Shown: one piece after another, positions 34,085 through 47,228 of the stretch
Position numbering within the stretch: the first letter of the stretch is position 1
Layout: the number at the start of each line of letters is the position of its first letter
NCBI GenBank assembly: GCA_963966185.1
Contig: CAWZYM010000301.1
Coordinates: 1,667,501 to 1,731,500, forward strand
Length of the DNA: 64,000 nt
Direction: 5' to 3'
Source of the DNA: Rhabditoides inermis
Lineage: Eukaryota; Nematoda; Chromadorea; Rhabditida; Rhabditidae
The notes under the pieces: generated by a model
Databases searched by the model: none
Told to the model about the DNA's origin: nothing
The model's input: only the letters and a program-made list of their open reading frames with translations
Position numbers and translations under genes: made by a program

Positions 34085-36954
34085 TCATTGGGAATCGGTT
34101 GAGTTAGCCTTGTCTATAGCCTGTTGTACATTCGGAGGAAGTCGGGTGGTCGGGAAACACTCGGAGAACACGCGATCGCACTCAGAGATGAACTGAAAAA
34201 GAAAACAAGTTGAAGAAAGAGGGGATCACTTCACTGACCTCCTTTTCCTTCCCACTCATGAGTCGATCCTCGAAGGAGTGACCGAGCTCCCGCTTGTGCT
34301 TGTTCCAACAGGCTGCAAAGAGGGGATTAGATAGAGTTGGAGAGAGAGAGAGAGAGAGAGAGATGGTACGTACATGTGGCATTGCAGGTGAACTCGCACT
34401 GTGTGCACCGGAACCTCTTTCCGAGTGTGACGTGTTGTGTGGAGTGTTCGAAGAGCAGCCTCGCCTGTCGACATCCAACGTCCACCGCAGACCAAATGTG
34501 CAACTCCGTTCCGCACTTCTGAAATCACAAGATGATCACTCATTATCACTCTCCGTAACGCTACTGTAACATAATGTATCCCTCACCTTGCAGCTTTCCT
34601 TCCTCACTGGCGCAGTGTCCTGTATGATAGCCTTGCACTTCTCCGGAGGCTCCCGCCCAGGGAAACACTCATTGAACACGCGAACGCATTCCACAGAGAA
34701 CTGAACATTGTTTTGATAATTGTATTAATAGTGAAACGCACCTCCATATTCTCCCTCGCCAGTCTGTCCTGCATGAAGTGTTTGTTGTCGCGCTTGTGCC
34801 TGTGGCTGTTTGTTCTGCCTAAAACAAGTTGAGTTGAGTGAAAGTTTGCGTATTAGTAATCCCCGTGACTGACTGTTGGTGGTGAAGTGGCAGTGTTTGC
34901 AGTGGAACCGCGTTCCGACCGAGGACGGGACATGGTGGAGAGAGTGGTTGAACAGGTTCCATTGGTAGACGGACAGCGAGCGGAAGCACTTCTACAAGGT
35001 AGGTAAGGTTGCTACAATCCATGTTATTGCTACTCGCAGTAGACGTTGGAACCGTAATTTACATAAGTTCAATAAAGTGCTAGTTGAATTGAGATAGACA
35101 GTGAAAGGAGACAACACCGACCTGACAATCGGCCTGTCCGTCCTTGGAGAGTGCAGTGTCCTCCTCCCGATTGGCCACCTTCATAGCCTGTGTGTGAATC
35201 ACCGGCACAGCCATATCAGGCAGGCACTTCTCAAACACACGGCCACACTCGCGCAGATACTGTAAACAACTTTTGAGGTTTATGGTTCCACGTTTTTCAA
35301 TACGATATTGTTTAATATTAGTTATATGCACACAAGTGTAGTCCACCTCAATATCGGACCCATCCGTGGCTCGATCGAAGCATTGATGAGACATCGTCTT
35401 GACGTGTTTCGTCATCGCGGAGAATGCTGACAGACAACACATGATTGAATCGATCCATCGGTGTTTGACTCACAATGCATGGTGAAGTCGCACTCGTGGC
35501 ACTTGAATCGGAATCCGAAGCGCTTTCTGTCGATGTGGTGGACAGCGTGGAAGTACATGGATCGAGTGAGAGAGTGCAGCGGCCGAGATGCGTCCGTCTT
35601 CCAGGTGTGCAGACAGATCTGAAGAGAACAGGTAACATGTACAGGTAACAGGATCATGAATACAAAGGGCGCTCACCTGACAGTGGTACTGCTTGGATCC
35701 GTCTTGATGGAGGGTGACGGGAGTGGGCGGAGTGTCGGACTGCTGGAGAGAGCGTTGCAGGAACACCGGAAGCACGGCGGTCTTCGACCGAGCATAGCAG
35801 ACAGAGAACAGACGAGCACACTCGCCATGCAGCTGAAACACACACTATCATTCCCTCATTCCCAATCCAATCTCACCTCCGTCTCGTCACTGTCTTTCAA
35901 ACGGTCGTGAATCGTGTTTCGACCCTCGTGAGTGTGGTTGGAGCGGTAGTCTGAACACAGGAAGATGGAACTAGGAAAGAAGGAGGAGTGTACATACTTG
36001 TGTTGTAGGGGCATTGTGGGCAGATGAACCTCCTTCCGAACTGCTCGTCCAGGTGGGAGCACGCGTGCAGCAGCAGACGACGCATGTCCGGCACCGCGAA
36101 CGTCAACACGTTCAGACAGATCTAGACGATGAAAACGTTTATGGGATAGCATTAGCTCACTATACAGTTCCGATACCGCTAGTTTGCAGGGGTTTTTTTT
36201 GTGTTTGCATACCTGACACTCGAACTGATTCTCGCCCAGCTCCACTGCTTCTGTCCTCTTCGCTTTCTTGAGTGCCAGTTGGATGGCATACGGTAGAGGC
36301 TCGTCCGGGTAGCACTCCCCGTACAGAGACGCCGTGGCGACAATGTTCTGGGAAATGGGAAGTGAACATCGGTGATATAGTGAAGTGAAGACAGTTACAG
36401 TGGAGCAAAAGTTTTTATGTGATAGTGGAGTAACTAACCTCTGGTTTCAGTGTCCTGTCGATATACTTGAACTTCCTCCGCTCTTGCTTGACCGTGCACT
36501 GTTTCTTGCAGTGTCGACTGATGGCTGGGAAGTAGAGGGATGAGAAAGGACAGTGGGGGCATTGAAAGCGGGAGGGGAAGGCGGACCGATCCATGTGGGA
36601 GAAGACGTGCGAGAGAGATGTCGAGCCGAGAGACGAGTGGCGGGACACAGAGTTGCCACACTTCTACAGAGCAATCACATTATTTTTAATGCTCAGTATT
36701 GATGTATGCACTGATGTGTAAACGGAAACCCACCTTGCAAGTTAGCTTCTTATCGATCACTTTCTCGCTGATCAGCTCTTTCTTCACATTATCAGTAGAG
36801 TCGACTATGCGCAGTGCTTTATCGGACAAACCAAGTGTTAGAAGGAACTGAAAACACTTTATATTATTGAAAATACCGTAAAACACTAACGCACCTGTTT
36901 AGCATCGTTGATATCGAAATTTGCTGGAATAGGAGCGAGACACACGCGCGGCAT
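34085..36954 (-). CDS. protein with five repeated two-finger zinc-binding modules
   Basis: Many short exons join into a protein of roughly 650 residues. Five modules repeat: a CxxC pair followed by an HxxxH-like pair (for example CQKCFRSL and LFNHSLHH), then a second finger of the form RFxCxxCxFT with HxxxxxH (RFRCTQCEFT, CWNKHKRELGH), usually ending FxDR. Between modules lies an EC-RVF-ECFP segment (for example ECDRVFSECFPTTRLP). Introns fall at similar places in each module, pointing to exon-block duplication. The start MPRVCLAPIPANFDINDAK has no domain. C2H2-like fingers suggest nucleic-acid binding, but no family is recognised. Confidence 0.75.
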
Positions 36955-37675
36955 GGCCGTATAAGGGAATAGTGCTGGAGTGAGAGGGTGGGAAGAGAGT
37001 GGGTAGGGATATCTAATAGAGGTAGGCCGGCGCCATGCCTGTGGCTGCGAGTTCTGTCATACCACAGGCAATATTACATGAGAACAACCATCGAACTATT
37101 GCGAGGATTGTATACTGTATGGACACTCCTCACCCATAAAGTGATTGAAATTTGGAACTTTTTGAGCAATATCGGGATTCAGAGCGGTTTGAAGGATGGC
37201 AGTGACCGGACGATATTTTTTTGAGATTAGGAACACATCCTCATCGTGTGTCGAAGCAGCAGTCGATAAAGTCGAGTTTTAAAACGCGTTCTGCGCTAAA
37301 AAGTAAAGAACAAATGGATGATTGTAGCAGTTTATTATCTTGTGCATAGATAATGTCTGTGTACAGTTGTGTATGTACAAGTGTGGAGGAATCGGGAATC
37401 TGTGGCCTTACGGGGGCAGTGCAAAGAAAGAAAAGAAAACACACGGGGATTTCGAAACGGCACATAAAATTCTCTGCTAGATTTGATTAATATGATAGAA
37501 ATCGATTTGATTCGCTCACACATAACGGCAGATCTAAGGAAGAAAATACGATGGTTTGAATACAATGATTTCGCGCCTACTGATAGACATTGACTGTTAG
37601 AAAGGGAAGTCGCAAGCTCTAGTGGGGCAACCCGAAGGATGAAGAGGGTCTGTCGAGGGAGGGAGGGAGGGTCGG
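36955..37675. other. intergenic region
   Basis: Promoter side of the finger-protein gene and 3' flank of the PPM-like gene. No exon supported. Confidence 0.5.
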
Positions 37676-40600
37676 TCAGACCCTGGTGGCAGTGTAGCGT
37701 CTTCCCTGCACTGGTAGGGCAGTCGGCCTGTCCAACTGTCTCTCCCCACCCACGGACACATTCTGTTTCGAGCCCAGCAGACCGCGGATGCGCTGCTTCA
37801 GAGACAACTTCTCGAACGGCTCGTCCCTGCAAGCAACGAGTATCGATCGATTATCGATTTCGAACGACTCACCCAATCTCCGAGTGGATGGTGTGAATGG
37901 GCGTTTGTGGGGGACTGCCTCTGCTCTCCTTCGGCTTCTTTGTCACCAGACCCTGATCGATGAGGTAATCGATAATCGATCGATAGTGTGTGTACCTTGA
38001 GCCACTGCACGTCGACTCCGAGAGTGTGCCTGCCAGCGGATCCCCTGGCATGTTTCTTGCGGCGAACCGGTTGGTCAAGGGAGGGAAGGGCCTGGAAGGG
38101 ATTCGATCACGTCAACTCAACCTATCACAACACAACATCAACAATCACTGTTCACACGCACTGGGGGCATGTCTTCGTAAGGCGAGGTGGCGCGCTGTCG
38201 GCGGCGTCGCTCCGCCTCCATACGCTCCGCCTCCTCGCGAGGGGAGATGAGTTCGGAGAGGCTGTTTCTGTCGGAGACCGAGTGGGAGGCGTGCGCCCTG
38301 TCCCCCCGAGGGTCGAGCAGTGTGCCGCTGCACTGAAAACACCACACCTTACAGCCTAACACGACAACCCACATGCACATACGGCATCACATCCAACTAA
38401 TTTGTCAATTTCGTGCAACTAACAAATCAGTCTTCAGATGAGGTCGTTTCAAAATCACTCACCCCTGCCCTGTCTATCCTGTGGAAGTTCTCATAGGTCA
38501 GGTTGACAGTGACGGTCTCGCATCGCTCCGCCTCCTCTGACCCCGCCCCTTGCGAACATCCGAGTCGGGCGGAGAGACAGGGCTGATGCGGGTACTCTGC
38601 AATGAGCATAGATTAAACAACTTCGAATTTCGGAAAAATGACAATGAATTGTTTGGGGTTATCGATGTGGACATCATGATCACGGAAATGATTGTACAAC
38701 AATACAAAAGAAATACTTACCATCGGCCCTGCTGCCAGCCATTCCAACCCTGTAGGCGACGACGGAGGCGTGGTCGAGCTTCCCTGGCATCTCACCGATC
38801 TGCTCCTGAAGAGGGAGAAGGAGGAGTGAGAGTGAGAGAGGGAGAGGGAAGGAGAGTGGGGTGAGAGGAAGGGAGAGAGAGGGAGAGAGATGAGAGAGCG
38901 TGCACGCACCTTGACCATCCTCCTCCTCGCTCTCTGCTCGCTCTTGCTCATCTTCTCTCTCCTATACAGCTCCGGGTTTTCCAGCGTCCGTCTCTTCGCC
39001 CTGCAAAATGATACCATAACAGATGCTTGCTAAAATGAGAATGCCAACTATTCAATTAGATACGCCATGCTTGTACATTTCACAAGCAATACTGATGTCA
39101 ATATCGTTCAGGTCATAGTTCTTATATAGAACGCATTGACGTCACTTAACCTAAAACTCACTGGCTGAGCTGGGTGGCGAATTGGACGAGGTTTTGGCAG
39201 AGTGTGTATGCGGTGACAGGGGGGAAGAGGGGGAGGGTGGGAGAGGAGGGAGGCACGGGAGCAGAGGAGAGCCCGTTCGCAATCACATCGCGCATCCTGC
39301 AAGAGGATGTCTGTCTGTCTGTCACTCTGTCTGTCTGTCCGCCTGTCTGTCTGTCACTCTGTCTGTCTGTCCGCCTGTCTGTCTCTCTGTCTGTCTGTCA
39401 CTCTGTCTGTCTGTCTGTCATTCTGACTGTCTGTCTGTCTGTGAGTGCGTACCTGACAAGCATGAGTTGGTGTCTCTGTGCGGCGTCGACAATGGGCAGG
39501 CTGGCGTTGCATGTGCGGGCTCGCGCGTACTCCGGCTCCCGCGGGTTCTCCTTCGCACTCCTCAAACCACACACAATCACATTTAGTACAGTCTCCGTTT
39601 CCCGAAAAGACATGGGAAAACACATGTTTCGCATCAATCGAGAAAAAAAACTCACACACTGATCTTGCGTCGCTCGTCCCGCTTGGGAAGGTGGGCATTC
39701 TCCTTCTCGCGATCCTGGAGAGACGAGGATGAGAGGGAAGGAGGGAAAAGAGAGGGAGAGAGAGAGTAAGATGAAGGAGGAGGAAAAGTCCTTCACCTCT
39801 GGTTGTCTAATGACGCAGAACCGTCCCACCACTGGATCGAGGTTGTCCGACACTCCGTCAGATGTGATGAACACCACGTCTCCTGAAACAATTGGCAATG
39901 CTACAACAGAAAAGGTGAAAGCAAAGTAACAGTGCAAAAACACACAACTCTCACTATTCAGTTCGAATGAACACATAAAGGCAAGAGTGTGTACCCTGTT
40001 CGACGAATGTCATGCTGCATGTGAGGTTGTGTAGCTGTGGGTTGCGTCCGTCGACCGGGCCCAGTGCGCCCCCCGCGTCACGCATGTCACGGTTCTGCAA
40101 GCACAACCATAACGTCCTTCATCATCCATCCCAGATCCACTTTCAAGAATCGAGAGCGTCGAACAGTGTCAAAAAGGGCAACTTTCAAATGGTTACTTTT
40201 GACTTATTCTAAGATACGAAAAGATTCGCACCTGATCGATGTCGTGCGATCCTAGCGTGACCTCCCTGACCCCGTAGTTGGTGTTGTAGACAAAGCAGAG
40301 CGAGTCTCCCACGTTGCACACGCACAGCACCCAGCTGAAACGAGAAGCCTATCTACACTGCACTGAAAGGGGCGAATGGAACACAGAGATGGTATGGGGT
40401 TAGTCCGGGCGGGGCGACAACTGAACGAGTCGAGAACAAGCAGAAGCAAGCGAGGGGTGAGGCGTCAGTGGGGGCAAGTAAGCATCGATTATCGATTAGT
40501 ATATCCGGGGGAGAACTCACGCGTCGGGAAAGGGCAGGTCGCTGAACGAGAAAATAGATTTACGAGTGACTAATCCTATCACCACATCGTCTTCACTTCT

Positions 40601-41252
40601 TCACAACACGTCGACGTGCGGTTAGTATGAATGTCCGGAAACACCATGCTCTCCCCAAGTGAGAAGTGAGAGGCAAAGTCACACCAACGTCACGCAGATC
40701 GATAGTCGCACTCGTCAATCAGTCGATAAATCGATACCTGTTGGTGTGTTTGGCGGGAGCGACGACGGCGACTGCGAGGGTGGTGAGCTGGCCGCCCTCC
40801 TGGAGGATGAGGGAGTGGGCAGAGTGAAAGGACGCGAGCAACTCGTGGAAGATCTCCTGCAAGGGGGGGGGGGGGTTAGGGAGGGAGGGAGGGAGAGAGA
40901 GGAGAGAGAGGAGAGAGAGAGGAGAGAGAGAGAGAGGAGAGGTACTCACTGTGGTATCCGCGAACCCCTTCGTTTCGATGTGTTGGTTGAGGTGTTCCGT
41001 CGCCCCGCGGATAGCGCATCTGAACATATGTTTGAGTGAGAAGAAGCCAACGACAAATCGATCAAACATATTTTTAGACGGTTGTCTCGCCAACGAAAGA
41101 ACGATTAAACTTCAAGTTTTAAAAGTTTCAATATAAATGCAGTGAAACGTAAACGTATTGAATATACGAGTATACCCACCTCGCGGCGAGACGAGCGCCC
41201 TCGCCCCAGTTGACGCCGTCTGCGAGAGAGAGGACCTGGAGGAGAAGAGAGT

Positions 41253-41294
<42 letters not shown>

Positions 41295-42452
41295 GTACTC
41301 ACCGCATTGTTACTCCTCGCCGCCACTCCCCACACGTCAGCGATCGGATCTCCCGCGTTCACCTGACAACAAAATTGTATTCATACACAATCATCAGAAT
41401 GCCTCAAACATACATGGACTGTGAAACGTGAAAAAAAGAACATTTAGTTGCCAATACAATGCACACTAGTGCCGGATTTCATGAGACTCGTGAGGCGAAC
41501 TTCATACATACACAGCGAAAAAAAAAGAACGCACCCCGGTGAGTGGGTTCTTCTCGTATAGGGATACGGAGACTCCGAATGCGCGTTCTTCATCCAGACG
41601 AGACCAGTCGTGGGAAGATGCTGCAAAGGCAAGAAGTACGAAAAAGTGCAAACCAGCTGATTTACCCGAAACTATATTTTTCTCACAGTTATCAATATAT
41701 AATGTTGTTCACGCACGCCCCTCCCTTGTTGTGCTCATGAATGATTCGTACACACACGCGCGTGTTTCGGTTGTCGGTTGCAGTGAAGACGCTCGCCAAT
41801 CACTCACTTTGCCGCGTGAGTTGCAATCAGGAGGCATGTGAGATATGGCCGCCCTCCATTTATCCCTCTTTCTCTCTCTCTCTCTCTCTCTCAGCTTTTC
41901 TTTACTTTCTTGAAACTTGAAATATCTCTCGGCTAGTGAAAACGTGTGGTGAAAAATTGGTGTGTCGATGTCGTGATCGTGAGCTTCGTCTCTCCTCCTC
42001 TCTGCCAGCCTCGTGTCTCTCACTACTCCATCTCTCACACTCGGATCTCACGGAGAGCACAGCTGATCGGAGATCTGATGCGATGATTGCATCAATTAAA
42101 CTACTCGCTCCGCGCACTTCAAAGAATTCTCAAGTGGTCTCTTTTTTTGGGTACGGGTTGTCGTTTTTCCGAACTCTTTTCGGTTCCAGCTTATGTGTCC
42201 GCTTTGAGTGCTTTCCACTCTACCCCTCCCCTTTTCGCTCTTTTCTCTTTCCGCACTCGTCCGAATCTGGTTTGTTTGTTGTTTGGCTGTTTACCGTCCG
42301 GACTGATACAGCGAGGAGAGTGGGAAGTGAGTAGCCGCACGGCCAAAACATGTGCATGGTGGGAAATTGGATAAATAATAATGCCTCATAACTATTTGTG
42401 TAGATGCCCAGTCGCTTCTCTCCGGATAGAGGACCAGCAGTAGCAGCCAATT

Positions 42453-42494
<42 letters not shown>

Positions 42495-44073
42495 ACTCAC
42501 TCTCTCTCACTCTTCCATCTCCCACTGCCGCTGCCTAAGTCACCCCGCTCTTTATTCGTTCGCAGGCAAAACGACCACGAACACGAAAACATTGTTGTGT
42601 ATCGGAAACGACGTACACAACAATCCTCATAGTAATCCTACTGGTACACTAGTACTGGCAAGTCCTAGTCCAGATTCAAATCCTCACTGCACTGCGGAGA
42701 AAAAGCCCGCCAATCCAATTAGAAATCAGCTCACATCTGGGCAGAGGAGCGCGAGAAAAAGAGCCGACTCGCGGGATGGAGGTAATTGTCCAACTAGCAA
42801 CAGTCGGATGGATATTATGGCAGGGGAAACGTATCGCTACCCGTAATGAATGCAATGAGTCGCCGTGAGCCGTGGAGGCTGACATAATTATGGGCTTATG
42901 AGCTTATGGTCTGTCCCTCATTCGGAATTGCACGCAGATGCATCTCATCCTAGAAAAAAGAGGAGAAAGAAACGTGGCAACCTAATAGAGGAGAAAGGCT
43001 GTTGCTTGATTGAAGGAGCAGAAAAAGAGAGAGGGAGCTGCTGCTCTCGTTATATGGAGAGATTGGGCCCTTTGACCTCACTGCTCCCCGCACATCTCTC
43101 ACACACAGAGAGAGGACACTCGACCCTATCCATCTTTCAGCCATATAAAAGGGAGCCGCGCGGACGCCGCGGAGATCCGCACCTCCACACAATATAGATA
43201 ATGAATGCGGGAGAGATTGAATGGAATCGATCAATCGATACCTGCTTTCTCGGGCAGCTCCGCGGATCCGTTCGGGCCGAGAAGAGAGGAACACGAACCG
43301 AGGAGCAGGTTGCTGCTGCAAGCAAGCACAACACAATAACATGAATTAACAAACTATAGGACGGATGGGTAGCCGAGAGAATATAACACTGCAGACTATA
43401 ATGAGAAGACGATGTTCACCTGGCCTTGTCGAGCCGTGCTGGCTGGCTGAGGGGGGCGTCGTCGTCGTCCTCATCCGAACACGAGGACATGCCGTCTGCA
43501 AAGACATGTCTTCCAATCACCTCACCCCCTCCCTCGCTCACCTGTTGACAGCGACATCTCGTCGTCGAGATTCGCCATCTGGGCTACGGGACCGCGACGC
43601 ACGGATGAGACCTGGATAAGCAGGTAGGAGGACGAAGGGGAATGAAGACACACCTGTGTGAGGCCTCCGTCTGGCCCGGTGTACGTGGCGACCACCTCCT
43701 TGTCCATCTTCTCCAGCTGGATACAGGGGATGTCCAGACCCGTCTTGCCGCAGTACACCTATGATAGGATATTAGTTCACATAACAGAGGAAGGCAGCAT
43801 TGGACACTAGTGAAATGTGTTTACCTCGGGGAAGTCTATCCTTCTCCCGTCGATGCCGGCCAGGTAGCAGTGTGCCAGCATGGCGGCGTCCGAGGACGGC
43901 GTCGTCGGCTCGTCCGTCTCCTCCTACAGGTGGACATTTGCTTGTTTCCTTGTCTACACCCTCTTACATCATGTGCACCCCCTTACATCATGTGCCGACT
44001 CGTCGCTGCCATCGGGCGACGAGCGCCGCCGCCACAGCCCGTTCACGTGGCGCTTCAGGAACGACGAGCGCAT
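37676..44073 (-). CDS. divergent PPM/PP2C-type phosphatase-like protein
   Basis: About 20 exons. The start MRSSFLKRHVNGLWRRRSS lies two bases after a cag acceptor. An N-terminal low-complexity part precedes the PPM fold: SHDWSRLDEERAFGVSVSLY, VLSLADGVNWGEGARLAAR, a segment with LTTLAVAVVAP, VCNVGDSLCFVYNTNYG and GDVVFITSDGVSDNLDP. These correspond to the DGxG, VGDSR and SDGxxD blocks, with DGVN in place of the usual DGHG. A long C-terminal region follows with basic helices (KRRTLENPELYRREKMSK) and a Ser/Arg tail. The layout resembles PP2C-like proteins such as Drosophila CG9801. Whether it is catalytically active is uncertain. Intron 41.6-43.2 kb is the largest. A TGTC array (39310-39443) sits between exons. 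Confidence 0.82.
39310..39443. repeat. TGTC-rich microsatellite
   Basis: TGTC units with CACTC and CCGCC interruptions, in an intron of the PPM-like gene. A GA array follows in another intron at 40880-40942, and others lie at 41256-41292 (GA) and 42449-42489 (CT). Confidence 0.93.
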
Positions 44074-47000
44074 ACCTGCACATCACAAGATTTAAAAAGA
44101 TACGGTAGGATTCGAAGCGGCGCGGACTATCCATAAACACGGGATCGATGAACATGACATGAGTTGACAGAGAGATGTTGTCGCAAGTTGCAAAGCGAGC
44201 TGTCGGGAAAAGGAGAAATGAAATGGAGAGCGGTCTCGGCCGGCTGGCAACATGTGTGCGAGCCATGTCGGGTCTGTTCCGAAGAGGCTCTCACACTGAC
44301 ATCTGCGGACGTCTTAGGCCGAGCCGCCGCATGCGTACGCTCTCTCTCGAGTACTCGCTCCGCCTCTATCTTTTATTCATCGACGAAAGAATTCTCCCCT
44401 GGGAGCGAGTGATGGCGCCGCGATTGGCACGGATGGAAACGGAAAACGGCGTGTGAAGCGAACAGAGGGCGGGTATGGGACAAAGACGCCGTGTCTGCAG
44501 GGTGAATCGTTGCATATTGCAGTCATACGGTCGCAGTGACCGCGTGCACTTTCAGAGTCCGTCGGGCTCACCCACACGCTCATTCTCCCAGCAACCGAAA
44601 CGCAATTGGATGGGGTGAGAAAATCAGTACAAGAAGCACACGGATAGGGTCATAATCGATGCAGATGTTGCTTGAAATCACGCAGCAAGCGAAATAGAAT
44701 AGAATCCGGAAGCTATGGAAGGCGAGAAAGCCAGACACTTGAGACTCTCCACTCTCCTGGAAGAAGGGAAGAAAGGGCACTCGAGGGGCAGTCATTGATA
44801 TTATGCAAATTGAATGGGTGAAACGGAGATGAGACGCGCGGGGTCAGCCGGAATTCCCATTAGCATCGTCTAATAAGGCAGCCACTAATATAGGCACGCC
44901 GCCTCCTCCGAAATATGATGATTGTTGTGGAGCGCGAAAGGCGGGGGAATTGCCGGCGAATTACTGGAAACTCGAGAGCGCTAATTGCGATGTGTGGCGG
45001 TCACACGCACTGCGGATAATCGATTATCGATCGATGCGGATCATCTGATTATGAGTGATCGGTGCACTCGCAATTATCGAGTGTGTGTGTCGACACTGGC
45101 CGGAACTGGAACTGAGAGATGTGGGCGGGGCTTACACCTAGATGCATGGACCGAGAAATCCGACATGCCACACAAAGATGACTGCCGCCTGCCGAAATAA
45201 ACACTCGGTTCAAGTTTCTCTCCTACCACCACTCTCCTTCTCTCACCGCACAATTGCAACTATCGAGACACCTGCGCGGGTGACAAAAAGAGATAGCAAC
45301 CTGGCCAGCAGGATAATCCCTCTCTCTCTCTCTCTCCGGATCATGTTCCAGGGGTAATTACGTAAAAACGAGTGTCTCAATGTGGTGATTAGAGGGAGAA
45401 GCGGGAACGACTGCATGTCTAGAGGGTATCGACTAGTGCAATAAAGAGAGAGAGAGGAGAGAGGGGGGGGGGGGTATAAATCGGTTGATGGCTGTACGAG
45501 GCAAACGACACACACACGCAATGTCGCAAGACGAACGACGAGTAAACAATAAATCGCGTAAACAATGCAGTGCTCGGATACAAAGGCGGACATAATAATA
45601 CGAATGGATGAGAGCGATGTTACACCTCTCTCCCTCTCTTCCCTCAGGTTGTAAGCGACACGGACACGGCCGAAACACGCGCTGACCACGAGGGGTTCTA
45701 GCATAGTTTAAGATTTCCAGGAGTGACAGTGTTAAGGAGTGACCAGTGTTAATGTATGTATAGCCAACGCCGTGAGTGGTTTCTGGGAACCGAATGTTCT
45801 CTTCCCATGACTCGCTACTCGCTACAGAGCGGAGCGGCGCAAAGTGTGAACGTATCAAGCGCGTTATCGCCAGAATAAACACACTTAGAGAGAGGCTAAT
45901 GTAAACACGGAGGTGTCTTGATGTATCTGGAGGGAATCGATGGAGTGCGATGGCCGATGGCCACAAGTCATCGGATATGCATATTATGCGGTGCGCGCAC
46001 GCTTCAGCGGCCGGCGCAAATTGAGAGGAAACCACAAACACACATCGATGTGTGAAAAGCAAGGCGGCTGTAGTCAGAGAAAGCATCGATTGTTTGCACT
46101 AGCACGGAATAATGAACGACGAAACGGACGCGAGCGAATAAAAATGAACAGAGTCGCAATTTAGTTTAGTGGCGCCCGGCTGCTGATTGATTTGCACTAT
46201 ATCGCGTGTGAATCACCAACCATCCCGTGATATCTATCACTATCACTATCTCATGTTCGCACGATATTGAGACGAGGTCATATGCGTGGGAGCAGTGGAG
46301 TCGGCTAGGGAACAGGGTTGTACCAGAACACTTATGTAAATCATCCGAACCAACACAAAAACAAACGCGTCATAAAAACGGTGTAAAGTTGTGATAAAAT
46401 CGGGGTTGTGTGCAATGTTATGGAAACGAGGACGAATGGAGAAAGTGAAGACAGCAAGGACGAAACTAGAGTTTGTTTATGAAGTGTTGAGGTGGCGAAA
46501 GTGAGGGTGCGAGGTGAGAGAGTGAGGGTGAGTGGATGATTGAATGCGGGTGAAAGAACTTTTTGAATAGAGTTTGAGTGGAGTGAGAAGGAGGGAAGAG
46601 TGCGGGCGGCCTCGCTTTTGGCTATCTGAAACGGGAGAGGCATCCTCGCGACCTGCCGACGCGAGGCGAGCCGCGAGCCGCCTCCGATGGCCTATACGAG
46701 GCGAGACAGTGTGCGGAGAGGAGAGGGCGCGGCGAGCGAGACGACGGCTCCGCGCGCCTCACTCACTCCCCTCACACGCATATATATGCCCATATATGGA
46801 CGCCCCAGCCAGTGCTAACCGATTCACGGATACAATCTCGGACGCGCGGGTTGTAAACATATTTGCGGCTGATAATGGACGGAAAGAAAATAAATACGAT
46901 ACGTTAACGTTGAATAATGCGAACATGGGAAATGTCAAGTTCTCGCATCGGCACATTAGTTTCATCCCCATTTCAAAATATCAAAACATATACTAATGAA

Positions 47001-47228
47001 ACTTAAAAGATAACAATGAAATTAAATTATTAAAACAAAAAAATCAAATTTGCGCGGGAAAATAGTGGTTAGTAACTAGTTGTGCGCCATGAAGTGTCGC
47101 TATTTCGTAGTGAGAATTCACAGTTTTGCATTTAGGTCTCGCAGGTCAGCTGTTTTTGTTGTTTTCTCGCTATTTCGTTTATTATTTTCCTGTTTTGTTA
47201 TATTTTCTTATCGGCATTTGTTTAGATC
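44074..47228. other. 3.1-kb divergent upstream region
   Basis: Lies between the PPM-like gene (minus) and TFIIE beta (plus), so it should hold both promoters. I found no convincing exon. A GC- and CpG-rich stretch (46600-46770) is followed by CATATATATGCCCATATATGG-like sequence near 46779, a possible TATA region. Repeated ATCGAT/TCGATT motifs occur near 45016-45035. Confidence 0.5.
47219..47225 (+). promoter_or_regulatory. likely spliced-leader acceptor of TFIIE beta
   Basis: The acceptor ends in tttag three bases before the start codon, with T-rich DNA upstream. No preceding 5' exon is evident. This fits nematode trans-splicing. Confidence 0.5.

Noticed and set aside
43142..43149. TATAAAAG as a promoter on the plus strand
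   Set aside because: It lies in an intron of the minus-strand PPM-like gene, and no plus-strand gene follows.
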